Part shown: positions 51,944-60,990 of the stretch, in pieces
Numbering within the stretch: the stretch's first letter is position 1
Layout of the letters: each line of letters starts with the position of its first letter
DNA from: Deinococcus radiotolerans
Lineage (GTDB): Bacteria > Deinococcota > Deinococci > Deinococcales > Deinococcaceae
DNA length: 64,000 nucleotides
NCBI RefSeq assembly: GCF_014647435.1
Contig: NZ_BMPE01000012.1
Span: 1 to 64,000, forward strand
Direction: 5' to 3'
Translations under genes and position numbers: made by a program
Notes under the pieces: model-generated
Database searches by the model: none
What the model was told of the DNA's origin: nothing
What the model saw: the letters and a program-made list of their open reading frames with translations, nothing else

Positions 51944-52955
51944 GACCCGCTCCTTGTGCGCCGCGCGGACGCAGCCCGGACTCCGGGCCGGCCAGCAGCC
52001 GGTCCCGGCACAGCCGGACCGCGCACACGGCGGCCCCACGCCGCGCCGCGTCCGCCGCGTCCGGCTCCTGAACGACCTGCACCGAGGGGGGCAGCAGACC
52101 CTCGAGCCGACCTGCGAGTTCACTGCCCCGCCCGCCCTGGAGGCTGAGTACCACCCGCTCCAGGTCCAGCGCGTGACACAGCCCGGCCACGAGGTACGCC
52201 GTCGCCGAGAGCCGCGCGGACGCCGAGAGCTGCTCGAGCAGCACGTCCGCGTCCCGGTGCGGCCAGGGGGTCCGCCCCAGCTCGCCGGCCCGGCCCTGCA
52301 CGCCCCGGTAGAGCACGCCGCCCAGGATGAAGCCCATGCCCGTGCCACTGGCCCGCTCGACGAGCGCGGCCAGGTGCGTCAACTGCGGGCTGCCCGCATG
52401 GGCGGCCAGGGCCACCAGGTTCGCGTCGTTCTCGAACCAGACGGGCACGCCCAGGCGCCGCAGCGCCGCCACGTCCAGTTGCGGCACCGCGTTCGGTTCG
52501 CCGAGCTCACCGGCCGCGTCGACCGGGGCGGGCAGGCCGATGAGCACGCCCCGCAGCGGCCCGAACCGCGCGTCGAGGGCGCAGGTGCGGACGAGGTCCG
52601 CACTGGCCTGCGTCAGATCCGCCGCGGCCACCTGCCGGGTCAGGCCCACCGCCGACTGGTCCGCGAGGCTCACGATCTGCGCGGACATCACGTCCGGTTG
52701 CAGATCGATGGCCACCACCGTGCCGAGGTCCGGGGCTGGGGACACCACCTGGGCGGCCCGGCCAGGGGTCTGCTGCGCGCCGCGGGACAGGTACACGACG
52801 CGCTCGTCGAGCAGCTGCTGCACCACGGCATTGACGGTGACCTGCGACAGGCCCGTGTGCTGCGCGAGGAGAGGTCGAGTGAGGCCGCGTCGGTCAAGGA
52901 TCAGCTCAAGGATCTGCCGGCGGTTATGACGCCGCAGTGCATGTGGTTGGCTCAT
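51933..52955 (-). CDS. ROK-family transcriptional regulator
   Basis: A 340-residue protein. It has an N-terminal winged HTH (RRHNRRQILELILDRRGLTRPLLAQHTGLS then VTVNAVVQQLLDERVV). The ROK sugar-kinase-like domain follows (VVAIDLQPDVMSAQIVSL; VWFENDANLVALAAH; GTGMGFILGGVLYRG; GRAGELGRTPW). The usual CxCGxxGC zinc motif is absent. As first gene of the operon it probably represses it until a sugar or sugar phosphate binds. Upstream, an AT-rich stretch (about 52960-52990) should hold the promoter, and an AAGGGGGG ribosome site precedes the ATG. Confidence 0.9.
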   Translation of the reverse strand: MSQPHALRRHNRRQILELILDRRGLTRPLLAQHTGLSQVTVNAVVQQLLDERVVYLSRGAQQTPGRAAQVVSPAPDLGTVVAIDLQPDVMSAQIVSLADQSAVGLTRQVAAADLTQASADLVRTCALDARFGPLRGVLIGLPAPVDAAGELGEPNAVPQLDVAALRRLGVPVWFENDANLVALAAHAGSPQLTHLAALVERASGTGMGFILGGVLYRGVQGRAGELGRTPWPHRDADVLLEQLSASARLSATAYLVAGLCHALDLERVVLSLQGGRGSELAGRLEGLLPPSVQVVQEPDAADAARRGAAVCAVRLCRDRLLAGPESGLRPRGAQGAGHVA

Positions 52956-53329
52956 GGCCCCCCTTGTTAAGAAACTTTATGAACTGATGGCCACCTTACA
53001 CCCGGTACCGCTCCAGCACAGGTCAACCTGACCACAGGGCCCATTGATGGAGAAAACATGAAGAGATTGGTCACCACCACTGCACGGATGACTCACGCAG
53101 ATCGTGTGGACGGGGCGCGCTGGGCGGCACCAGCAGTGGTCCGGCCTGCAACCGGCGTCAGGGGGCCTACCCTGCAGCTGCACTGGCTTGGCGACCGGCA
53201 GCCCGGTGGCGGGCTCCTGCGCAGCCCAGCCGCGCCCAGCGTTCTGGCGGGGACGGCGCGCACGCGGCGGGCCCCCCGTTCAGGCCCTCTACCCGCGGCG
53301 CCGTTCAAGCACCGCTCTGCCGGGCGAAT
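52956..53329. other. Intergenic between the ROK gene and the initiator gene
   Basis: It holds the promoter region of the ROK operon at its left end. The remainder has no supported gene. Confidence 0.4.
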
Positions 53330-53347
53330 CCCACAGGTATGTCTCAG
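53330..53347. repeat. Isolated iteron at the end of the initiator gene
   Basis: One 18-bp copy of CCCACAGGTRTGTCTCAG overlaps the initiator stop codon (53344-53346), 1.5 kb from the main array. It could allow looping (handcuffing) between initiator-bound sites. Confidence 0.55.
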
Positions 53348-54735
53348 GCCAGCTCATCCACCGGCCGCGCGCTGGCAAGTCGCTGCAGGTGCGCCTTGAG
53401 ATCATCGACGAACTGCTGCGCCTCAATCCGCGCCAGGCGGAGATGCGCTTCCGTGAGCAGGTGCGCCGGGTCGAGCCGGCCTCTCATCACCTCGTGCCGC
53501 AACTGGTCGAGTTCAATCAACGTGAACCGCTTCGAGAAAAGCAGGCTCACGCGCTTGACCGTGAACGTGGCCGCCTCGTCCGGCGTCAAGCCAGACAGTT
53601 CTTCACTCCAAGTCGGCAGCACCGGGTCCGGAGCAGCCAGCCGCACCTTCACCTGAGGCGGCGCGGTCGTGGCGCGACCAGTCACTGGAACGGAATCAGG
53701 GTACTGATCCGGATTGCGAATCAGGTGCACGAGCGCGTGTGCGGCCGTCTTGCGCACGGTGAGCTGACCACTGCGCAGGAGGCGCTCAAACTGGTCGATA
53801 CGGCTGAGCAGCACCGACTGCGTGTACTGCCGCGCGAGTTGCCGCGACACGCCGTCCGTAACGCCGTGGCCCCGCAGGCGGTTGAGCAGCGCCGGGCTGA
53901 CGGGCGTGAACTCCGACGCGAACTGAAACCGCAGCCGCTGCGCGCGGCCGCGGCCCTCGACCGACACGGCCCGCAGGTACCCGCGGCGGACGAGTTCCTC
54001 GTGCGGTCCCTCCAGGGCCCGCCGGATCGAATCGGGCCGGGCTGAAGGCAGCTTGCACAGGTCCGCCCATTCGATCAACCCCACGTCGAACTCGTCCACG
54101 ACGTCATCCGGATCTTCCGGGTTGTACCGCATCGCGTCGAGCAGCCGGAAGATGATCCGCGTCCGTGGGCGGGAGAGCGACTGCATGAGCTCGATGTTCA
54201 GCGGTTTCGTGAACCCGCTCCGCAGGGACGCCACGAGCGGCTCGGCCAGACGCACCCGCAGCGTACTGCGGTCGTCGAACTGTCCCGACTGTCCCTGGTG
54301 CGTGTACTCGAGCAGCTCAATGAAATGGAAGCGGGCAGTCGTCCAACGGCGGTTCGGGTGGTCCCGCCAGCCTCCGGCGATCTCGTACGACGTCGTATGC
54401 AGCCGGTCAAGGCTGGTCATCAGCATCTCGCGGTACTTGCCGTTTCGGTGGAACCCCGCGATCTGCATCAGGTCCGAGACCGCCAGGGTCATCTCACCGT
54501 CGTCGGGCATGCCGAGGCTCAGGTAATAATCGATCAGGGCGCTGCTGACGTCGTTATCGATGCCGTGCGGCACGCCGAGCTCCGGAAGCGCCCGGCAGGA
54601 GACGCGGACCATGCGTTCACCGTAGGGGTAGGTGACCTTCCAGGTGTTCAGCTCCCCGATCTGATCCTGAGCGGAGATCAGGTTCAGCCGTCCCCAGTTG
54701 AGATCGTCGAAGCTGTTGCGGCGTGGTTTGATCAT
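53344..54735 (-). CDS. Plasmid replication initiator (RepA type, PF10134-like)
   Basis: A 463-residue protein. Conserved blocks of the replication initiator protein A family are visible: TYPYGERMVRVSCRALPELGVPHGIDNDVSSALIDYYL-type start, LQIAGFHRNGKYREML-like segment, SLDRLHTTSYEIAGGW, NIELMQSLSRPRTRIIFRLLDAMR and ADLCKLPSARPDSIRRALEGPHEELVRRGYL, two winged-helix units. The C-terminal third is less conserved. It should bind the iterons just upstream (54858-55132) and melt the nearby AT-rich DNA. Its ATG is preceded by AT-rich sequence (54736-54850), which may be both promoter and unwinding site. Confidence 0.88.
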   Translation of the reverse strand: MIKPRRNSFDDLNWGRLNLISAQDQIGELNTWKVTYPYGERMVRVSCRALPELGVPHGIDNDVSSALIDYYLSLGMPDDGEMTLAVSDLMQIAGFHRNGKYREMLMTSLDRLHTTSYEIAGGWRDHPNRRWTTARFHFIELLEYTHQGQSGQFDDRSTLRVRLAEPLVASLRSGFTKPLNIELMQSLSRPRTRIIFRLLDAMRYNPEDPDDVVDEFDVGLIEWADLCKLPSARPDSIRRALEGPHEELVRRGYLRAVSVEGRGRAQRLRFQFASEFTPVSPALLNRLRGHGVTDGVSRQLARQYTQSVLLSRIDQFERLLRSGQLTVRKTAAHALVHLIRNPDQYPDSVPVTGRATTAPPQVKVRLAAPDPVLPTWSEELSGLTPDEAATFTVKRVSLLFSKRFTLIELDQLRHEVMRGRLDPAHLLTEAHLRLARIEAQQFVDDLKAHLQRLASARPVDELA

Positions 54736-54857
54736 GGGGGTCTCTGCTGTTGATCAACATACTTCTTCTGGACAGAAGATTCTGAAAAGATATGGTGAAA
54801 AAACACCACCAAAGACCAGCGAGGTGTGTCCTTCTGCACGCTGTTTTTGATCTCAAC
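54736..54857. other. AT-rich segment beside the iterons
   Basis: This is the most AT-rich stretch near the initiator gene (for example TTGATCAACATACTTCTTCT and GAAAAGATATGGTGAAAAAA). It lies between the initiator start and the first iteron, the place expected for the unwinding element and the initiator promoter. Confidence 0.5.
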
Positions 54858-55132
54858 CCCACAGGTGTGTCTCAGTGAATCACACAGGTATGTCTCAGGC
54901 AGGCGCACCGAATCCCACAGGTGTGTCTCTCCAGCGGATCACAACCCCACAGGTGTGTCTCAGGCGCTTCCACAAGCGTGTCTCAGGAGCGTCCTGTGAC
55001 ACACCTGTGGGGTTTTCCTGTCATCCCACAGGTCTGTCTCAGGGCAAATGAGGGCCATCCCACAGGTGTGTCTCAGTGAACCCCACAGGTGTGTCTCAGG
55101 CAAGCAGGCGAAATCCCACAGGTGTGTCTCAG
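54858..55132. repeat. Iteron array, likely replication origin
   Basis: Ten copies of CCCACAGGTGTGTCTCAG or close variants. Starts are at about 54858, 54881, 54914, 54946, 54969 (variant with AAGCG), 54997 (inverted), 55025 (GGTCTG variant), 55059, 55082 and 55115. Spacing is 22-35 bp. One inverted copy in the middle and the adjoining initiator gene make this the likely origin. Confidence 0.85.
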
Positions 55133-55227
55133 GCAACGCCGCTGCCCGGAAGCTGGGCAGCGGACCACTGCACCTGTGGCGTGACCGCGCTGTACGGAGC
55201 CATCTCCTGTACCCCTGACCCGCTGAC

Positions 55228-55510
55228 GACACACCTGAGCGATCCGGAACGCCGCTGGCCTGACCAGCGGCGTTCCAGCTGCTGAGCAAACGCGTCCTCA
55301 ACCATCCAGCACACTGCGTCCACGGCGCTTTACAGCAGGCGTAGTACGTCATTATCCCCACGAGCATGCCCGCCGGGAGATGCTTGAAGAGCGCCCCTGA
55401 GCCTCATTTTTGTGCGATCACAGCACGCCCGGAACGAGAATCACTCGATCAGTGCCATTTCGCTCAGGTGTGTCGTCGGCACGTTGCCCGAATCACTCAG
55501 GTATGTCGTT
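55228..55510. repeat. Second iteron family (TCGCTCAGGTGTGTCG)
   Basis: Three copies share the AGGTRTGTC core but have CGCTC or CACTC before it and CG after it: about 55228-55243 (inverted), 55464-55480 and 55494-55510. They may be sites for a partition or copy-control protein, or older iterons. Confidence 0.55.
55247..55275. other. Strong hairpin in the origin region
   Basis: Perfect 12-bp arms (GAACGCCGCTGG and complement) around CCTGA. Options are a terminator, a single-strand initiation site or a resolution site. Confidence 0.5.
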
Positions 55511-55745
55511 GAGCGGAGAGTCCGCTGTCCCAGTTCACCCTCGACCACAGCCCCTGCCGGAGGCACCGAGTGCCGCGCCAAAACCCGCCGCACTTCTTCG
55601 CGCAAGTCGGTAGCCACCTGTCACCGATCGTGCAGCTGATGACCGGGTACGTTGGCGCTCCGCTCTTCAGATTACTTTTCCGTGCCGACCGCAGTTGAGC
55701 TGGTGCCATTCGGCCGCCAGCGCGGGGCACATCGTATCTGACAAC

Positions 55746-55763
55746 CCCACAGGTGTGTCTCAG
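55746..55763. repeat. Isolated iteron downstream of the origin
   Basis: A perfect copy of CCCACAGGTGTGTCTCAG, 0.6 kb from the array, with no gene over it. Confidence 0.6.
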
Positions 55764-56076
55764 GTGGGTCAGCAGGTCGGCGCCGGCCGAGCGTGACCGA
55801 GCCCCCGCTGGCACCTGAGCCCTTCAGAGTCGCCCGGGGCCGTATCCTGTGTACCTATGGCCGATTCGGTACCTGGAGCTCGTCCTCGTGTCGTTCGCCC
55901 TGTCGTGCGTCTCCTGAGGTTGAAATTCCGGGCACCCATGTCGGTGTCGTCGCGTATGAACATGACCTGTCATGGGGATACCGGGCATGTGACATCCCTC
56001 ACGGCCTACGGCGCCGTGACCAAGCAGCATGGTCTCAAGCGCGATCACCGTGCGCGACGACTTGGAGGACGTTGAG
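55764..56076. promoter_or_regulatory. Upstream region of the DUF2384-like gene
   Basis: No gene is present. A 14-bp palindrome CATGAC-CT-GTCATG (55961-55974) is followed by CATGTGACAT. Together they may be operator sites for the gene at 56077. Confidence 0.35.
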
Positions 56077-56544
56077 ATGCCCAGATTAGACGCCTACCCA
56101 AATACCCTGGAGACCACCGGGATCGCCGCCGACGCTGCCGTCACAATCGGCAAAGTGACGCCGATGTTTGAACGGCAACGGCCAGCCAGCGTGTCCGACC
56201 TTCCGCTTGACTGGGTGGGTGGGGACTCCGATGCGGGCACGCTGCTGGCCCGCATCGCGCCCACACAGCGGGACGTGGCGCGCCTGCGCCGCGCCCATGA
56301 GCTCGTGGGCGCCCTGTTCGGGTCGGATCGCCGGCGCGTCTGGCTGACGACGCGGCTGCCTGACCGCGAGGAGACCCCACTCGAGTACCTGGCGGTCCAC
56401 GGGCCTGACGGGTGGGGCGAGTTGCTGCGGGGGCTGTTGGGCGCCATGCAGGGCGGGAGCTACGCGTCGGAGGCGGACCTCGACTGGGCCACCGAGCGCC
56501 TCGCCGGGCACAGGCTCGTCATCCGCCGGTCACAGCCGACCTGA
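56077..56544 (+). CDS. DUF2384 (MbcA/ParS-type)-like protein
   Basis: A 155-residue protein from ATG 56077, chosen for GGAGG eight bases upstream. The C-terminal part follows the antitoxin toxin-binding/ParS pattern: RRAHELVGALFGSDRRRVWL, then TTRLPDREETPLEYLAVHG, DGWGELLRGLLGAM. The N-terminal part is unassigned. Proteins of this type are antitoxins of RES/ParT toxins or stability factors; no RES-type toxin lies beside it. A plasmid maintenance role is plausible. Confidence 0.5.
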   Translation: MPRLDAYPNTLETTGIAADAAVTIGKVTPMFERQRPASVSDLPLDWVGGDSDAGTLLARIAPTQRDVARLRRAHELVGALFGSDRRRVWLTTRLPDREETPLEYLAVHGPDGWGELLRGLLGAMQGGSYASEADLDWATERLAGHRLVIRRSQPT

Positions 56545-56648
56545 CGCGTGGTTGTGCGTCCAAGGGCTCCACTGGCCCAACAGTGGTCATGAGCACCTGA
56601 CAGGCCCACACGTCATCAGATGTCGCGGTACTGCGGCACGCTGAGGGT

Positions 56649-57659
56649 GTGGCGACTCTCGGGGGATCAGTCCAGATGCGGCACAGCACCTCCCCCACCG
56701 CAATGACCCGGGGTTTTGCACGGAATCTGAAGTTCAAGCCGTGTCTCTTCCCCATACCTCGGCCTACTGCCCCTCGCAATATTCATCAGTGCGGCGCCTC
56801 CCAAGGGGAGATCGAAGAGATCCGCATCGACAAGAACACGTACGTGATCCTCACCATGCGCGGGCGGGAAGTCACCCTCCCGTTCAAAGTCACCGACACG
56901 GAACTCACGTCCATCGTCAGTGCCTTCAGCGGCTTCCGTGACGACAACCGCACGGGCCTCGACGGCACGCTGCACCGCATCAGCAAAGTCCCAGGCCTGA
57001 ACAACACCATCGGCGGCATCACCATCCGCATCGCCAAGCACGTCCTCGGGGCAGCCGACACCCTCCTCCCGCACATCCTGCACGCCAAGGGCATCCTCCT
57101 GATCGGCCCGCCCGGCTTCGGGAAGACGACCCTCCTGCGCGAGATCATCCGCCACCTCGCGCAGCGGTACGGCAGCAGCGTCGTCATCGTGGACACCAGC
57201 AGCGAAATCACCGGGTCGGGCCTCATCAGCCACTGGGCGACGTACCCCACCCGCCGGATCCTCGTGACGAACAAGCGCGAGCAGGGGGAACTGATCCGCC
57301 AGGCGTACGCGAACCACAGCCCCCGCTACATGGCCGTGGACGAGATCGGCCATCACGGCGACGCGGACGCGATCGCCTCCACCAAAGCGCGCGGGGTGGG
57401 CATGATCGCCACCTGCCACGGGTACACCCTGAACGATGTCGTCCGCAGCCCGGTGTTCTGGCCGGTGCTGGGTGACATCCGCGAGGTGGGCCTGAACCGC
57501 CAGCGTCTGAACCCGGCGACGTTCGACGTGGCGGTCGAAGTGCGCGGCATCGGCCGGTTCGTGGTGCACACTGATGTCAGCCGCGCGGTGGACGATTGCC
57601 TGACCGGCCTGCCCGCGCGGGGCCTGCACGTGGGCGACTGGCCGAACATGCGCTTCTGA
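56649..57659 (+). CDS. SpoIIIAA/Ycf45-like AAA+ ATPase
   Basis: Up to 336 residues. An N-terminal region (EEIRIDKNTYVILTMRGREVTLPF) precedes the ATPase core: GITIRIAKHVLGAAD, Walker A LLIGPPGFGKTTLL, IVDTSSEITGSG, then Walker B YMAVDEIGHHGDADAI and GVGMIATCHGYTLND. This is the pattern of SpoIIIAA-like and Ycf45-type ATPases. The start is uncertain: GTG 56649, or internal ATGs at 56676 and 56703. Its position among replication genes suggests a plasmid DNA-related motor; the family role outside sporulation is poorly known. Confidence 0.75.
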   Translation: MATLGGSVQMRHSTSPTAMTRGFARNLKFKPCLFPIPRPTAPRNIHQCGASQGEIEEIRIDKNTYVILTMRGREVTLPFKVTDTELTSIVSAFSGFRDDNRTGLDGTLHRISKVPGLNNTIGGITIRIAKHVLGAADTLLPHILHAKGILLIGPPGFGKTTLLREIIRHLAQRYGSSVVIVDTSSEITGSGLISHWATYPTRRILVTNKREQGELIRQAYANHSPRYMAVDEIGHHGDADAIASTKARGVGMIATCHGYTLNDVVRSPVFWPVLGDIREVGLNRQRLNPATFDVAVEVRGIGRFVVHTDVSRAVDDCLTGLPARGLHVGDWPNMRF

Positions 57660-57681
57660 CCCCACCGCACCCTCTCCCCTG

Positions 57682-57701
57682 CCCCCGCCACCCGGCGGGG
57701 G
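57682..57701 (+). terminator. Terminator of the ATPase gene
   Basis: CCCCCGCC / ACCC / GGCGGGGG, followed by TT, 23 bases past the stop codon. Confidence 0.65.
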
Positions 57702-58123
57702 TTGTCCGTGCCCGGACGCAGGTGAGGTGCGGCGCGGCCCCTGAGGATCACCCACGTCAACGCGCCAGCCGTCTCACCGGTCATCATGGAATGTCCGCGT
57801 CACCTACCCGTGCCCGCCCCGCGTCACCGTGACCATACCCGTCTGATCCGCCCCACCCAGCAGCGACGCCTGCCCCGGCCTACGGGAGCCAACACACCAG
57901 CCCGCAGCGCACGACACTGAAGTGGCGCGGCACACACCCGCACTCACATGCGGCGCGTCATCAACATCGGTGACCCGCGCGCAGTTGTTTCCCCCAAACT
58001 TGACGAACCCCAGTGCACGCCCACGGACCGGCGACCACCCACCCAGCTCCTCCCCACTCGCCACACCTGAACGTGAACGCCGCACCTGATGTCCAGGCGC
58101 GGCGCGTCCAGGGGGTCAGAAGA
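57702..58123. other. Intergenic, no gene supported
   Basis: Convergent region between the ATPase terminator and the minus-strand coiled-coil gene end. Only low-quality frames are present. Confidence 0.4.
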
Positions 58124-58702
58124 TCACGACCTATTGGAGAGCGCCTGCCCGATCAGGCGCAGGCCATCACGGACGTCTTCAACCACATCGCGCGTCGACT
58201 CGCCGCGCTTGTCGCCCGCCGCGCGGCGTTCATCGAGGGCCGCGTCGATCTCCTCCGGCAGTGCCCGCAGCAGGTTCTCGATGACCCCCAACCGCCGGGT
58301 CACGCCCTCCAGGGTCTCCTGGAAGTTCCGGTTGATCTCCAGCAGCTGCTCGTTCACTTTCACCTGCGCGGCGTGCGTGCTGCGGAGTTCCTCGATCACG
58401 TCCGCCAGTTCCGGCGGCTGCTCATCCGCGCCGTACTGGTCGGTGAGGTACGCGCGGAAGGTCAGCCAGCGGTCCGCGTCGTACCCATCCAGGTACGACT
58501 GCACGGTCGACCAGGCGTACGCGGTGACCATCCAGACCTTGCCGGGCTGGGTGAACCCGTCGCGTTTGTGCTTGAGGACCGTCTGCCGCAAGACGGTGAT
58601 GCGGTCCCGGCAGACGCGGGCCGTCCACCCGTACCGGTTCATCATGAGGGGGATCAGGGGTTCGGTGGTGGTGGCGGCAAACGGTTGGGCACTGAGCGAC
58701 AT
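58124..58702 (-). CDS. Coiled-coil protein with possible DNA-binding N-terminus
   Basis: A 192-residue protein from ATG 58702. The N-terminal half has a helix-rich segment (IPLMMNRYGWTARVCRDRITVLRQTVLKHKRDGF; VWMVTAYAWSTVQSYLDG) that could be a HTH. The second half is coiled coil (IEELRSTHAAQVKVNEQLLEINRNFQETLEGVTRRLGVIENLLRAL). Plasmid KfrA-like and partition adaptor proteins have this plan. No family can be named with certainty. The TACACT box 7 nt before the ATG supports the start and a leaderless mRNA. Confidence 0.6.
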   Translation of the reverse strand: MSLSAQPFAATTTEPLIPLMMNRYGWTARVCRDRITVLRQTVLKHKRDGFTQPGKVWMVTAYAWSTVQSYLDGYDADRWLTFRAYLTDQYGADEQPPELADVIEELRSTHAAQVKVNEQLLEINRNFQETLEGVTRRLGVIENLLRALPEEIDAALDERRAAGDKRGESTRDVVEDVRDGLRLIGQALSNRS

Positions 58703-58709
58703 CCGCTTC

Positions 58710-58715
58710 AGTGTA
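58710..58715 (-). promoter_or_regulatory. -10 box of a leaderless promoter
   Basis: TACACT on the minus strand, 7 nt before the ATG at 58702; the same hexamer as at 42440. Farther upstream, the minus strand holds a GGTGATCATCACC-type inverted motif (about 58793-58806). Confidence 0.45.
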
Positions 58716-58939
58716 CGCGCCCTCACCGCGTGCTCACCCGCCAGGCACGTCCAGGGGAGGCCGTGCGTGTCACAGCTCAGGTCAGGTGACCCGGTGATGA
58801 TCACCCGTCCCGAACTCACCGCAGGCGGGACACGCCCGTCGCCACCCGGCATCAGTAAGACGCGGTGACCCATCATCACCGCCTGCCCATCGCCCCCCAG
58901 GATCACACCCTGCCCGACAGGTCACTCCCCAGCGGGAGG

Positions 58940-59596
58940 TCACACGCCGCCCGCCGGGCGTAGGGCAGCCGCCCCGTCCTGCTCACACAGGTCCAGTGGG
59001 TGCGTGACCTCCGGGTCGGTGAAGCGCACCTCCACAACCCCGGCGTCCCCGTCCTGCGCCGCGCGGCCAGCCGCGACGTTGCGAATGAGGTCCGCGAAGA
59101 ACGCCGTGATGGAAGACGCGAGCACGAACCGGGTCCGCTCACGCCCGCCGAAGTTCACCACCTGCCCCACCTGCCCCGCCGCGTCCGGATGCAGGTCCAC
59201 CGCGAGGTACGCGCCACTGTGATCATGCGCCACCGGCAACCAGCCCACGTCGAACCCCACGGGCCTCACGGTGCCCGGCGGATCGACCGCTTCCACGGCC
59301 GGGCACACTGAACTCAGGAGGAAGCTGTCCGGGCGGCTGAAAGCGGCGCGTTCCCTGAGCGCCCCCGCCAGGGGCAAGGCGGTCAGCCCGTCGTACAGCC
59401 CATGCTCGCGTGACGCGAGGTACGGGTTGAGCAGGTGGAAATAATGCTTGACGTCTGCCGGTACGGTGAGGCCAAGGTCACGTTCGAGTTCGTGGAACAG
59501 AGGCGTCAGGTCATCAGGGGCGGGCAGCGGCAGGTCCGGTTGCGCGCCCCGCAGCCAGGACAGGACCGTATGCACTGGGTCAGGGTGGTGGGGCAT
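58940..59596 (-). CDS. SMI1/KNR4 (SUKH)-like protein
   Basis: A 218-residue protein from ATG 59596. The SUKH entry is visible as FHELERDLGLTVPADVKHYFHLLNPY near 30-56. Later come VGFDVGWLPVAHDHSGAYLAVDLHPD and VVNFGGRERTRFVLASSITAFFADLI, the family's usual order. The C-terminus is extended. A GGAGAATAGGTCC context precedes the start; it can act as ribosome site or as a -10 box. Such proteins are often immunity proteins, but no toxin is next to it. Confidence 0.75.
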   Translation of the reverse strand: MPHHPDPVHTVLSWLRGAQPDLPLPAPDDLTPLFHELERDLGLTVPADVKHYFHLLNPYLASREHGLYDGLTALPLAGALRERAAFSRPDSFLLSSVCPAVEAVDPPGTVRPVGFDVGWLPVAHDHSGAYLAVDLHPDAAGQVGQVVNFGGRERTRFVLASSITAFFADLIRNVAAGRAAQDGDAGVVEVRFTDPEVTHPLDLCEQDGAAALRPAGGV

Positions 59597-60212
59597 GGAC
59601 CTATTCTCCCGGTTCGGGTAAAGGGGGTCGGCTACACTCGGGGTCGTCACACACGAGCTCCCGTAGGAAGGCAGCGTTGAGGCTGGGGCTCGCCCGCAGG
59701 TTCGGCTCGACGCGTCACGTCCCCGGGCGCAGGTCACGGTGGCCGCCGAGAGGCAGGAGGATCAGAAGGGCACGACACCTGGTGAGCCCTGCCGATCACA
59801 CCAGGTCGCCGCTGTCCACTCGGCTTCACGGTGTGAGGTCGACTTCCGCACGAGTGCAAGCGCCGTGAACCGCCGCACCGACTTTGCGGTCATTCCAGCT
59901 GCGCGGGGCACGTCCGACCAGCACTCACCACTCGCGGGTCACCGCGACCGCAGAGCACTGGGGCTGTGACCCTCACGGCTTCTTCCACCCGTGAAAGGCC
60001 ACCGTGATGACGGCCCAACCTGAATGATCATGGGCGACGAGCAGACCAACACGTTCAACCGGCCCGTCCACTGTGCGGGCCGCAGATCACGCGCGCAGGT
60101 GTTCGTCAGTGGTGAGGCCTTGATGCTGCGCCGCCCAGGCGGCCACGTGATCGTTCGTCATCCGGTCAATCCGCACCGCTCCGCATCAACGGCAGGCCTT
60201 GACCTTACAGCC
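59597..60212. other. Intergenic, no gene supported
   Basis: Short frames only. It leads into the tandem repeat array. Confidence 0.4.
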
Positions 60213-60990
60213 CAGGTCAGCCGGTCATGTTGGGTGTGACCCGGTGGCGACCACCCGACGTCACCACTCGCCTTGGGGGTTGGTGGTGTGTCGTGAGCTC
60301 GAGTGGCGTTGAATTTTTTTGGCGACGCGCCTGGAACCTGGGCTCGGGTCACCCGGTCGGCGTGTGTGTGATCAGGGCCCGACCACCCAACGTCATGACC
60401 CAGCTCGTAGGCCCGTGGTGTGTCGTGAGGTCAGCCCACCTCCACTTTTTTCCGGCGACGCACCTCGAAGCTGGGATCAGGTCACCCGGTCAGTGGGTGC
60501 GTGATCGAGGGGTGACTGCTGAACTTCATCACTCGCGTCGGGGGCCAGTGGTGTGTCGTGAGGTCAGGTGGCGTCAACATTTTTCCGGCGACGCGTCTCG
60601 AACCTGGGTCAGGTCACCCGGTCAGTGGGTACGTGATCGAGGGGTGACCGCTGAACTTCATCACTCGCGCCCTGGGCCGATGGTGTGTCATGAGGTCCAG
60701 AGGCGTCAGCATTTTTTCCGGCGACGCATCTCGAAGCTGGGGTCAGGTCACCCGGTCGGCGTGTGTGTGATCAAGGCCCGACCACCCAACGGCATGACCC
60801 AGCTCGTAGGCCAGTGATGTGTCGTGAGGTCAGCCCACCTCAACTTTTTTTCCAGCGACGCACCTCGACGCTGGGGTCAGGTCACCTGGTCAGTGGGTGC
60901 GTGATCGAGGGGTGACCGCTGAACTTCATCACTCGCCTCGGGGGTCAGTGGTGTGTCGTGAGGTCGGGTGGCGTTGAATTTTTTTTCGGC
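60213..60990. repeat. 133-bp tandem repeat array
   Basis: Five full units and one partial unit, aligned on GGCGACGC after a run of 5-8 T. Unit starts are 60321, 60454, 60587, 60720, 60854 (then 60988), giving periods of 133, 133, 133, 134 and 134 bp. Two sub-types differ in the middle: type 1 has GACCACCCAACG and CCCAGCTCGTAGG (units 60321 and 60720), type 2 has GATCGAGGGGTGAC and GAACTTCATCACTCGC (units 60454, 60587, 60854). All share GTGTGTCGTGAGGTC before the T run. There is no gene within. Confidence 0.9.

Noticed and set aside
54858..55132. CRISPR array
   Set aside because: The 18-bp repeats have short uneven spacing (22-35 bp), one copy is inverted, and they adjoin a replication initiator; they are iterons.
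60213..60990. CRISPR array
   Set aside because: The whole 133-bp unit repeats; there are no unique spacers and no cas genes.
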